This document shows, piece by piece, positions 6,635 to 14,225 of a stretch of DNA of 64,000 nt. Positions within the stretch are counted from its first letter, which is position 1. Each line of letters opens with the position of its first letter. This DNA is from Dehalococcoidia bacterium (lineage in GTDB: Bacteria; Chloroflexota; Dehalococcoidia; Tepidiformales; Tepidiformaceae). The notes beneath the pieces were generated by a model. It saw nothing but the letters and a program-made list of their open reading frames with translations, ran no database searches and had not been told where the DNA came from. The stretch spans positions 248,001 through 312,000 of the forward strand of contig PQAO01000021.1 in NCBI GenBank assembly GCA_003104995.1, in the 5' to 3' direction. A program made the translations under genes and the position numbers.

Positions 6635-7494
6635 TGCACGACGGGCGCTGGCACTACTACCTGGCCGACGGGCTTGGTTCAACGATGGTCCTTCCGGCGG
6701 CCGGAAGGATGGATGCTGCCGGTGATGTCGAGAACGGCTACACCTACGATCCTTCCCGGGAAGGATACGGCGAGCCAACGGTCACCGGGAGCCTCGCGAA
6801 CGAGTTCGACTTCGCGGGCCAGCAGACCGACGGGAGCACCGGCCTGCAGTACCTGCGCGCCAGGTACTACGATCCGGCGACGGGGGTGTTCTTGTCGAGG
6901 GAGCCCCTGGCTGTAGAACCAGCGTGGCTCGGGGGCGCCCACAGCTACTCGAACGCCAATTCGTGCAACCTGTACGACCCATCCGGTTTGGCGCCGGTCG
7001 ATTCTGACCCTGGACACGGCGGCGGCGGTCGCTCAGATTGTGGCGGCCTCTGGAGCAGAATCAAGAATCACGTATTCTCAATGATCCGAGCAGCGACAAA
7101 TTGGAGGACGGGTAATTACGGGAATTGGCATGTTCCGGAAAACAGGCCCTGCACTCCAAAAGAACGCGTGACGCACTACGCCGAGTGGAACCGCCACCAG
7201 CAAGGGCTGAAGAGAGCGCTCGAACGCTGGGGCGGATCGGGAAGACAGAAGCCGTGTGGTCCACCGCCAGGGGGATTTTTCGGGACGCTCACGATGCTGG
7301 TGGCGGAGTATCTGCAACACAAGACATTGGATGAGACGGCCGGATTGGTGAACGTGGAGACCGACGGCCGGACGAAGTTCCTCGGTAGGTACTGGAGCTG
7401 GACACCGCACTGGCCCGATCTTCCGGAAGTATCAGACCAAGATTGGCCGATTGGCGTGCCTCCAGCACCGCCAGTACCCATTCCGGTCCCGTAG
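6634..7494 (+). CDS. Orphan RHS core fragment with variable C-terminal domain (tip 2)
   Basis: 286 residues. Residues ~1-115 are RHS: YYLADGLGSTMVL, YTYD, FDFAGQQTDGSTGLQYLRAR, YYDPATGVFLSREPL and CNLYDPSGLA. The following ~170 residues are a variable tip with Gly-, Trp- and Pro-rich parts (WRTGNYGNWHVPENRPC) ending in PPAPPVPIPVP. No known nuclease or deaminase motif is recognised. An 18-bp palindrome is inserted in frame between YTYD and GEPTVTGS, adding PSREGY. The RHS shell is missing. A soluble 189-residue protein follows and is the candidate cognate immunity protein. Confidence 0.6.
   Translation: MHDGRWHYYLADGLGSTMVLPAAGRMDAAGDVENGYTYDPSREGYGEPTVTGSLANEFDFAGQQTDGSTGLQYLRARYYDPATGVFLSREPLAVEPAWLGGAHSYSNANSCNLYDPSGLAPVDSDPGHGGGGRSDCGGLWSRIKNHVFSMIRAATNWRTGNYGNWHVPENRPCTPKERVTHYAEWNRHQQGLKRALERWGGSGRQKPCGPPPGGFFGTLTMLVAEYLQHKTLDETAGLVNVETDGRTKFLGRYWSWTPHWPDLPEVSDQDWPIGVPPAPPVPIPVP
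6749..6766. repeat. Perfect 18-bp palindrome, copy 1
   Basis: ATCCTTCCCGGGAAGGAT, identical on both strands, inside the RHS tip 2 reading frame. The same palindrome recurs at 8140-8157, and weaker relatives (CCTTCC-acc-GAAGG) start both ~125-bp repeats. It looks like a short dispersed palindromic element. Confidence 0.75.
6772..6910 (+). repeat. RHS core direct repeat, copy 2
   Basis: Partner of 4940-5078. Similarity starts at the GEPTVTGS codons and stops shortly after the LSREPL codons, where the two tips diverge. Confidence 0.8.
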
Positions 7495-7504
7495 GGGTGG
7501 TGGC

Positions 7505-8074
7505 ATGATCTCGGATACTCTTAGGGCTTGGGTCCTTACGGTCGCGTCTGCGGAGCCCTTCACGATCGAATCGGAGGGGCACCGTGGTATTGAACTCCTC
7601 AAGCACCTTTTGGCAGTTACCGAGGAGCCCAATGAAGTAGTGCGGCTGCTCGGAGGTTCCATCGGCGGCTTTCTCTGGGAGGTGCAGCACGCTGCTGCGG
7701 AGGCTTGTTGGGACGACGCTCAAGACCTGTCTCTGAGGCAGGATGTGCTGGGCGGCATACCTGGCCTCCTTCAGGCCGCCTGTGCGATACACGCGGGATC
7801 GGATGCCGTGTTCCAGTTCTGGGACTCCTTCCTCGCCCCTTGGGAACGTGAGCACCACGGAAATCACGAACATCCCCTGGTTGCCAGTGTCGCAAGTGCC
7901 CTTCTGGAACAGCTGGATGGGGCACGCGATGAGTGTCTGCAGATGAGTGCTCTCCACGGGATCAATCACTTGAGGGATTTGAGCACCGCCAACGCCGCCA
8001 AGGAGCTACTTCGCTATCCTTCTCCTGAGGTCCAGGAGTACGCAGGCCGTGCGCTGGCATTTCGGGCGCCCTAA
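7505..8074 (+). CDS. Candidate immunity protein for RHS tip 2 (HEAT-like helical protein)
   Basis: 189 residues, acidic, no signal peptide or membrane helix. The pattern of amphipathic helices (EVVRLLGGSIGGFLWEV, then AAKELLRYPSPEVQEYAGRALAF at the end) suggests HEAT-like repeats. It begins ten bases after the stop of RHS tip 2; GGGGTGGTGGC precedes the ATG. Tip-immunity gene order suggests it neutralises the upstream tip; no family is recognised, so this is inference. Confidence 0.55.
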   Translation: MISDTLRAWVLTVASAEPFTIESEGHRGIELLKHLLAVTEEPNEVVRLLGGSIGGFLWEVQHAAAEACWDDAQDLSLRQDVLGGIPGLLQAACAIHAGSDAVFQFWDSFLAPWEREHHGNHEHPLVASVASALLEQLDGARDECLQMSALHGINHLRDLSTANAAKELLRYPSPEVQEYAGRALAFRAP

Positions 8075-8139
8075 CGGGGAGGGTCGCAAATCCTTGCGGG
8101 GTGCATGGCTCGGCAGCCGTCGCCGAAACAAGGACGACG

Positions 8140-8157
8140 ATCCTTCCCGGGAAGGAT
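8140..8157. repeat. Perfect 18-bp palindrome, copy 2
   Basis: Same palindrome as at 6749-6766, here in the non-coding gap between the candidate immunity gene and tRNA-Val. It is followed by a short RHS-like remnant (ACCTGTACGGCGCGGGACTG). With the tRNA it marks the right end of the RHS patch. Confidence 0.75.
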
Positions 8158-8205
8158 ACCTGTACGGCGCGGGACTGTCCGCGATGAAGCAGTCCGGGAG
8201 CTGGT

Positions 8206-8278
8206 GGGCGATGAGGGGCTCGAACCCCCGGCCTTCTCGGTGTAAACGAGACGCTCTAACCAACTGAGCTAATCGCCC
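8206..8278 (-). tRNA. tRNA-Val (anticodon TAC)
   Basis: Full cloverleaf on the minus strand: acceptor GGGCGAT/ATCGCCC, D arm GCTC...GAGC, anticodon stem TCTCG/CGAGA with loop TTTACAC (anticodon TAC), T arm with TTCGAGC. CCA is not encoded. It lies at the right border of the RHS patch. Confidence 0.95.
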
Positions 8279-8308
8279 GCAGCTCTCCGAGTGTACCGCG
8301 AACCGCCC

Positions 8309-9325
8309 TTACCTTGCCTCCGCGATCGCCGTCAGCGCCGCCACCGATGTCTCCAGGTCCAGCCCCGAAATGCGCTCCGCTTTCACCCGCGCCCGGAAGT
8401 CCAGCTCGTTCCACCGCCCTTCCCGCGCGTAGGGCGCCAGGTCGGGGTAGTTCCGCGCCGCCAGCCGCAGGTCCATCAGCTGGCGGTTCCGCTCGACCGT
8501 CTGCCGCGCTTCGCCCGAGGCGATCGCCGCCTCGATCCGGGCGTTTCGTCGCCCCAGCGCCTCAGCGGCGAGCGACGGGTCATCGAGGTACGCATCCAGC
8601 GGGGCCGCGGCCAGTAGCCGTGCCGCCGAGAGCGTGCCCACACCCGGGATGCCCGGCAGGTTGTCGCTCGCGTCGCCGCTCGCGGCCCGGTAGTCCAGGT
8701 ACCGCTCCCGCGGGAATACCACCGGCGCCGCGGACGAATCGCGCGGACAGGCCGCCTCGGCGAAGTTGGTAACATCGATGACCAGCCGCTTCACGGTGGC
8801 GTAGATCGACACGCGCTCATCGACCAGTTGCAGGAAGTCCTTGTCGGTCGAGGCAATCCGCACGTCGCTTTCCGGTGCCTGGTGCACCGCCGCCGAGATC
8901 AGGTCGTCCGCCTCGGTGTTCGTGCCGCGCAAGACGGTCAGGGGCAGGTCCGCGCTCAACTCGGTGAACTGCGCGATGGCCGCGACGACGTACTGCTCGT
9001 TCTCCATGAACGAGGGGTCGCTTTCCCGGCCAGTCTGGTATGGCGGGTAAATCCCCCGCCGGCGCAGGGGCCGGCCCTCGTCGAACGCGACCACCAGCCG
9101 CGTCAACCGCCGCGGTGCCTCGCCGAACATCGATGCCTGGCCGGCGCGACGGCCCCTGCTGTCGTCCGGCGGCTCGCCCGCCCGCACTGCCAGCCCGATC
9201 ACGCTCTGGGTCAGGCCCAGCAGCGCCGCCCGTTCCTTCTTCTCGGGCGTGTCGGCGCCCATCGGCCGCCGGAGCGCGTGAAAGCCCGCCCAGGCCACGT
9301 TGTTGCCATCGATGATGAGGAGCAC
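8309..9325 (-). CDS. 5'-3' exonuclease (PolI N-terminal/flap endonuclease family)
   Basis: 338 residues. It matches the 5'-nuclease domain of DNA polymerase I as a stand-alone protein: LLIIDGNNVAW at the N-terminus, TEADDLISA and ASTDKDFLQLV for the metal-binding acidic cluster, and ASGDASDNLPGIPGVG for the helix-hairpin-helix that grips DNA. Expected role: removal of RNA primers or 5' flaps. An insertion around residues 45-75 (Arg/Gly-rich) is unusual. GTG is the start; no strong ribosome-binding site is visible. Confidence 0.87.
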   Translation of the reverse strand: MLLIIDGNNVAWAGFHALRRPMGADTPEKKERAALLGLTQSVIGLAVRAGEPPDDSRGRRAGQASMFGEAPRRLTRLVVAFDEGRPLRRRGIYPPYQTGRESDPSFMENEQYVVAAIAQFTELSADLPLTVLRGTNTEADDLISAAVHQAPESDVRIASTDKDFLQLVDERVSIYATVKRLVIDVTNFAEAACPRDSSAAPVVFPRERYLDYRAASGDASDNLPGIPGVGTLSAARLLAAAPLDAYLDDPSLAAEALGRRNARIEAAIASGEARQTVERNRQLMDLRLAARNYPDLAPYAREGRWNELDFRARVKAERISGLDLETSVAALTAIAEAR

Positions 9326-9374
9326 CTATCCAGTATCGGGCGTCCGCCCCCCGGCGGTCGAAAGCGCGTGCGCC

Positions 9375-10391
9375 TTACCGCGCCCAGGCGACCCGTTCGT
9401 CCACACGGCGCTCCATCGTGTGCTCGACAGGCACGAACCCGTGCCCGAGCCAGAACGGCGCGCCCGAGGGATTCCCCGGGGCGAAGTGCAGCGTGCAGGA
9501 TTCGTAGCCCGCGTTCCGTGCCCAGTCCATCGAATGCCGCAACAGTGCCGAGCCCACGCCTCCGCCTCGCGCACCGTCGGAGACTACGCCTTCGAAGAGG
9601 TAGACATCGCCATCGCGGGCGACCACGGGCGGCGTGAACCCCGGACGCAGGAAGGTCTGCATCCCTGTCGGCGTGCCGTCCTGGTACCCGACAAAAAACG
9701 GCAAATCGCCGCTGCGAAGCTGGCCCAGGTTGAACTCTCGCGTTGCCGCGTCGGTGGCGTGCAACACCGGCCAGAACATCGGCGCCTGCCAGTGCCAGCG
9801 GCCCAGGCATTCCGCCAGCTCCGCCACCACGTCGATGTCCTCTGGCGAGGCGCGCTGGACCTCGATGGCCGCCACGTTCTGGCGTTCGACCGGCGATGTT
9901 GGCCGCGTCGCGGCGGTGAGGTACCGCCCGAACCCGAGGCTGACCCACGCCTCCTGCACCTGGTCGTCACCCGGCGGGATCGCGCAGCGATGGATGAAGA
10001 AGCCGTTTGCGACCCACCGGCTCGCGAGAAAACCGTACAACGCCCGGTAAACGTCCGTTGCATCCTGCCGCTCCGCCACGGCGTGGCCTTCAATCGGCAT
10101 CGAAATCGAGTGCGGTGGGATGAAGAGCGATGCCATGTCCGACGGCGCGAACAGCATCTCCTCGCCGAACAGGAAGCCGGCGACGGACCCGCCCGACTCG
10201 GCGACGGCGCCGTGCGCCCTCGGGTTTTCGAACAGCGGCCGGATAAGCTCGCGGGCGGCGGCCGGCTCTTCGAGCCGCGGCTCCAGGTGCGGAATCCGCG
10301 TCCGGTCGTGCCGGTGCCGGGCGGCGAACAACGATGCCGCGGCATCGAGGTCGCCGGCTCTCGCGGGCCGCACGGTGAGGGATGCGACCAT
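9375..10391 (-). CDS. Tandem GNAT-domain acetyltransferase
   Basis: 338 residues with two GNAT-like halves. The C-terminal half is the clearer one (GVVSDGARGGGVGSALLRHSMDWARNAGYESCTLHF, then FWLGHGFVPVEH). The N-terminal half has GSVAGFLFGEE and FIHRCAIPPGDDQVQEAWVSLGFG. Start 10391 is fixed by GGAGGT eight bases upstream. The acceptor substrate is unknown. It is transcribed divergently from the small tandem-repeat gene. Confidence 0.75.
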   Translation of the reverse strand: MVASLTVRPARAGDLDAAASLFAARHRHDRTRIPHLEPRLEEPAAARELIRPLFENPRAHGAVAESGGSVAGFLFGEEMLFAPSDMASLFIPPHSISMPIEGHAVAERQDATDVYRALYGFLASRWVANGFFIHRCAIPPGDDQVQEAWVSLGFGRYLTAATRPTSPVERQNVAAIEVQRASPEDIDVVAELAECLGRWHWQAPMFWPVLHATDAATREFNLGQLRSGDLPFFVGYQDGTPTGMQTFLRPGFTPPVVARDGDVYLFEGVVSDGARGGGVGSALLRHSMDWARNAGYESCTLHFAPGNPSGAPFWLGHGFVPVEHTMERRVDERVAWAR

Positions 10392-10443
10392 TTTGGGGAC
10401 CTCCGGGCCCGGAAACATACCCGAAAAGGCCGAGAAAAAGCTG

Positions 10444-10472
10444 TTACTTCCATGTTTCACGCGTGTTACAAT
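10444..10472 (+). promoter_or_regulatory. Putative housekeeping promoter for the 102-residue gene
   Basis: TTACTT at 10444-10449 and TACAAT at 10467-10472 are separated by 17 bp, a good match to -35/-10 spacing, and the -10 ends 26 bp before the start at 10499. The region is AT-richer than its surroundings. Prediction by eye only. Confidence 0.45.
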
Positions 10473-10498
10473 CAGATTAATTCTCACAGGAGAGGGAC

Positions 10499-10807
10499 AT
10501 GAGCACAGAAACGATTAGCCCCGCGGAAGAAGCCGTGAAGCGCGCCAGCGCCCATCTGTACGAGGCAATGACGCGCCACTTCGGCCCACTCGACCTGGCG
10601 GCCCACCAGCCGCTGGTCAAGGCCATCTCGGAGTACGGCCAGCGCTCTCGGGACCTTGACGACGAGGGAATCAAGCGCGCCAGCACCCACGTCTACGAAG
10701 CACTCACCCACCACTTCGGCCCGCGTGACCTCGGCGCCACCGACCCGGTCGTGCGCGCCCTCGCCGAGTACGGCCAGGCCTGCCGCGCGGCAGGCAAGAA
10801 GCAGTAA
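10499..10807 (+). CDS. Small protein made of two tandem ~36-residue repeats
   Basis: 102 residues with an internal duplication: about residues 13-49 (VKRASAHLYEAMTRHFGPLD...EYGQ) and 57-94 (IKRASTHVYEALTHHFGPRD...EYGQ). Each repeat has a His/Tyr-rich helix followed by HFGP-x-DL and ALAEYGQ. There is no signal peptide or membrane segment and no recognised family. It has its own promoter-like sequence, an AGGAGAGGGAC ribosome-binding site and a strong terminator, so it is probably expressed alone and well. Confidence 0.75.
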   Translation: MSTETISPAEEAVKRASAHLYEAMTRHFGPLDLAAHQPLVKAISEYGQRSRDLDDEGIKRASTHVYEALTHHFGPRDLGATDPVVRALAEYGQACRAAGKKQ

Positions 10808-10829
10808 CAGCACAGCGCAACTTGGGACA

Positions 10830-10866
10830 GGAAAGAGGGGCTGGCGATGTGCCAGCCCCTCTTTCC
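10830..10866 (+). terminator. Rho-independent terminator of the tandem-repeat gene
   Basis: A 16-bp perfect stem, GGAAAGAGGGGCTGGC (10830-10845), a 5-base loop and the complementary arm (10851-10866), starting 22 bases after the stop. The arm ends CTCTTTCC rather than in a pure T run. Confidence 0.8.
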
Positions 10867-10893
10867 GCTGCGGGAGGAGTACCGCATCCGCGG

Positions 10894-11022
10894 ATGGCGA
10901 AGCCCCACCTGATGGTGGAGTACTATGACCTGGTGAAGCGGCGCGAGCTGTGGCGGAGACTTGCCGAACGGCCGCGCGGCAGGCTTGGCCGTGCTCGGCT
11001 ACACCAGGGGGCCCGGCGATGA
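10894..11022 (+). CDS. Possible 42-residue basic peptide upstream of HicB
   Basis: ATG at 10894 to TGA at 11022: an aromatic/hydrophobic start (MVEYYDLVKRRELW) then a very Arg-rich tail. Its stop overlaps the hicB-like start as ATGA, which suggests coupling, but GGGAGGAG lies some 16 bases upstream of the ATG, far for a ribosome-binding site. It does not look like HicA (no double-stranded-RNA-binding fold with the catalytic His). It could be a degraded partner or a chance frame. Confidence 0.25.
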   Translation: MAKPHLMVEYYDLVKRRELWRRLAERPRGRLGRARLHQGARR

Positions 11023-11270
11023 ATGATGCAGAGCGCGAGGCTGAAGTCCAGCGGCGGTTAAGGCTTCCCTATCACCGGGTCATCCACGGTGACCCGGAGG
11101 AGCGCTACCTTGGCGAGGTCCCCGAGCTACCGGGTTGCATGACTGCGGGGGATACTCCCGCAGAGGCGCTGGAGAATCTTGAAGAGGCGATGGCCGCGTG
11201 GATTGAGTCGTGCCTCATCAGCGGTGACCCCATCCCGGATCCGGCTCGAGCATTGGCTCCGGTGGCCTGA
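11019..11270 (+). CDS. HicB-like antitoxin domain protein
   Basis: 83 residues. It matches the partial RNase H-like HicB fold: YHRVIHGDPEERYLGEVPELPGCMTAGDTPAEALENLEEAM, then a helix ending near PIPDP. Most HicB antitoxins add a C-terminal DNA-binding domain and sit beside a HicA ribonuclease; here the protein is the short form and no HicA is visible on either side. Orphan short HicB proteins are common, so it may not be part of an active toxin pair. Confidence 0.72.
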   Translation: MNDAEREAEVQRRLRLPYHRVIHGDPEERYLGEVPELPGCMTAGDTPAEALENLEEAMAAWIESCLISGDPIPDPARALAPVA

Positions 11271-11280
11271 GCCGCCCTTC

Positions 11281-12666
11281 CTACCCTCCCAGCCGCTCCC
11301 GCAACGCCTCCACGAGCCCGCCGATTGGCACCCGCACCTGAGCCTGCGAGTCCCGCTCGCGGATTGTCACGGCGTCGTCGCCGGGTTCGCCCTTCTCCCC
11401 CACCGTCTGGAAGTCGACCGTCACGCACAGGGGCGTGCCGATTTCATCCTGGCGGCGGTAGCGGCGGCCAATCGACTGCGTCTCGTCGTACTGGGTCATC
11501 CACAGTGGCCGGACCAGGTCGTGCACCCGCCGGGCGGTGGGCCGCAGCGCTTCGTTCTTCGAAAGCGGCAGGATGGCCACCTTGATCGGTGCGATGTTCG
11601 GCCTGAACTTCAGCACCACCCGGTTCTCGCCCTTCTCGTCGGGCTCCTCGGTGTAGGCCTCCAGCAGCGCCACGGCCAGCGTGCGGCTCAACCCGGCCGC
11701 TGGCTCGATCACCCACGGCACCACGTGCTCGTTCGTCTCCTCGTCGAAGTACGAAAGCGGTTTGCCGCTTAGCGCCGCATGCGATGAGAGGTCGAAGTCC
11801 GTCCGCGCCGCGATGCCCTCGAGTTCGCCCCAGCCCCACGGGAACAGGTACTCGATGTCGGTCGTCCCCGCGCTGTAGTGCGAAAGCTCTTCCTTGTCGT
11901 GGTCGCGCAGGCGCAGACGTTCCGCCGAAATACCGACCACGTTGATGTACCAGTTCAACCGCTCGTTGATCCAGTGGCGGTGGAGTTCGAGGTACTCGGC
12001 CGGGTTGTTGCGGTCTTTCGGCGGGCGGCAGAAGTACTCCATCTCCATCTGCTCGAACTCGAGCGTGCGAAAGATGAACCGCCCCGGCGTGATCTCGTTG
12101 CGGAAGCTCACCCGCGTCTGGGCGATGCCGAATGGCAGCTTCTTCCGCATCGACTGAGCTACGTTGTCGAAGTTGACGAAGATGCCCTGCGCCGTCTCCG
12201 GCGGCAGGTACGCAACGGCCGATTCGTCCGCCACCGGCCCGACCTGGGTCTTGAACATCATGTTGAATTGGCGCGGCTCCGTCAGTTCGCCGCCGTCGTT
12301 CGGGCAGACGATGTTCCCGTTCGCGTCCCGGACGATTTCGCCATAGGCGCCCTCTTCCAGGTGGTCAGCCCGGAAGCGCCGCTGGCACTTCTTGCAGTCG
12401 ACCAGCGGGTCCGTGAAGTTCGCCACGTGGCCGCTGCCGACCCACACCTGCGGGTTCGTGATGAGCGCTGCATCGAGGCCGACCACGTCGTCGCGCTCCC
12501 GCACCATCGAACGCCACCAGGCCTCGCGGATGTTGCGCTTCAGTTCGATGCCGAGTGGTCCGTAGTCGTAGGCGTTCGCGAAGCCGCCGTAGATCTCGGC
12601 GGAAGGGAACACGAAGCCGCGGCGCTTCGCGAGCGAGACGATCGTCTCGAGGTCTGGTGCAGGCAC
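11281..12666 (-). CDS. glyS: Glycyl-tRNA synthetase (dimeric type)
   Basis: About 461 residues, the length of the single-chain alpha2 GlyRS. Near the N-terminus SLAKRRGFVFPSAEIYGG and AYDYGPLG match class II motif 1; FRNEITPGRFIFRTLEFEQMEMEYF is motif 2, and GLSRTLAVALLEAY is motif 3. A Zn-binding-like insert has CKKC and CPNDGG. The C-terminal anticodon-binding domain starts near FRPNIAPIKVAILPL. GTG at 12666 has AAGGA seven bases upstream and gives a standard N-terminus; GTG at 12696 is an alternative. Confidence 0.95.
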   Translation of the reverse strand: MPAPDLETIVSLAKRRGFVFPSAEIYGGFANAYDYGPLGIELKRNIREAWWRSMVRERDDVVGLDAALITNPQVWVGSGHVANFTDPLVDCKKCQRRFRADHLEEGAYGEIVRDANGNIVCPNDGGELTEPRQFNMMFKTQVGPVADESAVAYLPPETAQGIFVNFDNVAQSMRKKLPFGIAQTRVSFRNEITPGRFIFRTLEFEQMEMEYFCRPPKDRNNPAEYLELHRHWINERLNWYINVVGISAERLRLRDHDKEELSHYSAGTTDIEYLFPWGWGELEGIAARTDFDLSSHAALSGKPLSYFDEETNEHVVPWVIEPAAGLSRTLAVALLEAYTEEPDEKGENRVVLKFRPNIAPIKVAILPLSKNEALRPTARRVHDLVRPLWMTQYDETQSIGRRYRRQDEIGTPLCVTVDFQTVGEKGEPGDDAVTIRERDSQAQVRVPIGGLVEALRERLGG

Positions 12667-12742
12667 GAGGGAATCCTTGGGGAGCGAAGTCGGCACGCCT
12701 GGCGAGCGCGCCGCAGTCGTTCGAGCTTACCATCGGGCGCAC

Positions 12743-13015
12743 TTAGCGATTCCGATGCGCGTCTACCCGGGTCCGCGCCTCGGCCAACTCGACGGGGATC
12801 TCGAACACCTTCTGCCGCGCCGTCGCACCCGAGACCAGCACGATGTCCCGTCCCGGGAGGTCGAGCGTTCGAGCCAGGAGTTTCGTCACGGCGGCGTTGG
12901 CAGCACCGTCCGCTGGCGCGGCCGTCACCCGCACGCGCAGCGTGCCGTCCGCGTCAAAACCCTCGACCGAGTCGCGGCTGGCCCGTGGGGTGACCCTGAC
13001 GGAAAGGCGCGCCAT
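12743..13015 (-). CDS. DUF167/YggU-family protein
   Basis: 90 residues. Recognised by VRVTPRASRDSVEGFDADG, RVTAAPADGAANAAVTKLLA and DIVLVSGATARQKVFEI, the full family pattern. The family is widespread and of unknown function. It lies between glyS and recA and is transcribed away from recA. Confidence 0.88.
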   Translation of the reverse strand: MARLSVRVTPRASRDSVEGFDADGTLRVRVTAAPADGAANAAVTKLLARTLDLPGRDIVLVSGATARQKVFEIPVELAEARTRVDAHRNR

Positions 13016-13063
13016 GCCAACAGCCTATTGGAGATCGCGCTGGAGATCTGGCATGCGGGGACT

Positions 13064-13091
13064 AGAACATTTGTTTGCCACGCGGTAGGAT
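13064..13091 (+). promoter_or_regulatory. Putative LexA (SOS) box and promoter of recA
   Basis: AGAACATTTGTTTG at 13064-13077 resembles the Gram-positive-type LexA operator (GAAC-N4-GTTY core). It overlaps the -35 position of a possible promoter whose -10 is TAGGAT at 13086-13091. It lies 65-92 bases upstream of the recA start, where an SOS operator is expected. Confidence 0.5.
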
Positions 13092-13155
13092 GCGCTCGGC
13101 GGCCAGCCGTGGTGGTATCATCCGGCACCGTACGACATCCGAGTGCGGGTGATGC

Positions 13156-14217
13156 ATGGCAGACAACGACCGGGCACGGGCGCTCGAACTGGCCCTATCG
13201 CAAATCGAAAAGCAGTTTGGGCGCGGGGCCGTGATTAAGCTCGGAGAGGCTAGTGCCGCTCCCATCGAGGTGATCTCATCGGGCTCGCTGGCGCTCGATA
13301 TCGCCCTTGGCGTCGGCGGCATCCCCCGCGGCCGCGTGACCGAGATTTTCGGCCCCGAATCCGCCGGCAAGAGCACCCTCGCCCAGCACATCATGGCTGA
13401 GGCCCAGAAGGCAGGGGGCACCGCCGCCTACATCGACGTCGAACACGCGATGGACCCCGCCTACGCGCGCGACCTCGGCATCCGCCTCGAAGACCTCCTG
13501 GTTAGCCAGCCCGATACCGGCGAACAGGCACTGGAGATCTGCGAAGCGCTCGTCCGCTCGAACGCGGTCGACATCATTGTGGTCGACTCCGTCGCCGCCC
13601 TCGTGCCCCGCGCGGAGATCGAAGGGGAAATGGGCGACGCCCATGTTGGCCTGCAGGCGCGCCTCATGTCGCAGGCCCTTCGCAAGCTCACCGCGACCAT
13701 TTCGCGGACCAGCACTTCGGTCATCTTCATCAACCAGCTGCGCGAGAAAGTCGGCATCGTGTTCGGCAACCCCGAGGTGACCCCCGGCGGCCGCGCGCTG
13801 AAGTTCTACTGTTCCGTCCGGATCGATATCCGCCCGGTGGAGTCGATCAAGCGTGGCACCGACGTCGTCGGCCGGCGTGTCCGGGCGAAGATCGTCAAGA
13901 ATAAAGTGGCGGCGCCGTTCCGCCAGGCCGAATTCGACATCATGTTCGATACGCCTCGCGGAATCAGCCGCTCGGGCGACATCATCGACCTCGGTGTCGA
14001 GCACGGGGTGCTCACGAAGAGCGGATCGTTCTACAGTTACGGCGATATGCGCATCGGACAGGGCCGCGAAAACGCGAAGCAGTTTCTCGACGACAACGCT
14101 GAGCTCGCGATGGAGATCGAGACAGAAATTCGCAGGGAAGCTGGCCTCGCGGCGCCCGCGAAGAAAGAATCGGCGCCCACGAAGAAAGAAGCAGGAGAAG
14201 CGCTGGCCGCTCGCTAG
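13156..14217 (+). CDS. recA: Recombinase RecA
   Basis: 353 residues, standard length. RecA forms filaments on single-stranded DNA, drives strand exchange and triggers LexA self-cleavage. Walker [10 protein letters not shown] is at about 66-74; [19 protein letters not shown] carries Walker B and the L1 region, and INQLREKVG the L2 region. The C-terminus ends in a Lys/Glu/Ala-rich tail. A LexA-like box lies upstream, and recX follows after eight bases, so the two are probably co-transcribed and SOS-induced. Confidence 0.97.
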   Translation: MADNDRARALELALSQIEKQFGRGAVIKLGEASAAPIEVISSGSLALDIALGVGGIPRGRVTEIFGPESAGKSTLAQHIMAEAQKAGGTAAYIDVEHAMDPAYARDLGIRLEDLLVSQPDTGEQALEICEALVRSNAVDIIVVDSVAALVPRAEIEGEMGDAHVGLQARLMSQALRKLTATISRTSTSVIFINQLREKVGIVFGNPEVTPGGRALKFYCSVRIDIRPVESIKRGTDVVGRRVRAKIVKNKVAAPFRQAEFDIMFDTPRGISRSGDIIDLGVEHGVLTKSGSFYSYGDMRIGQGRENAKQFLDDNAELAMEIETEIRREAGLAAPAKKESAPTKKEAGEALAAR

Positions 14218-14225
14218 GCCTCTGT

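Noticed and set aside
10894-11022. HicA toxin upstream of the HicB-like gene
   Set aside because: The 42-codon frame has no dsRBD-like fold or catalytic His and is too short; kept only as a low-confidence peptide.
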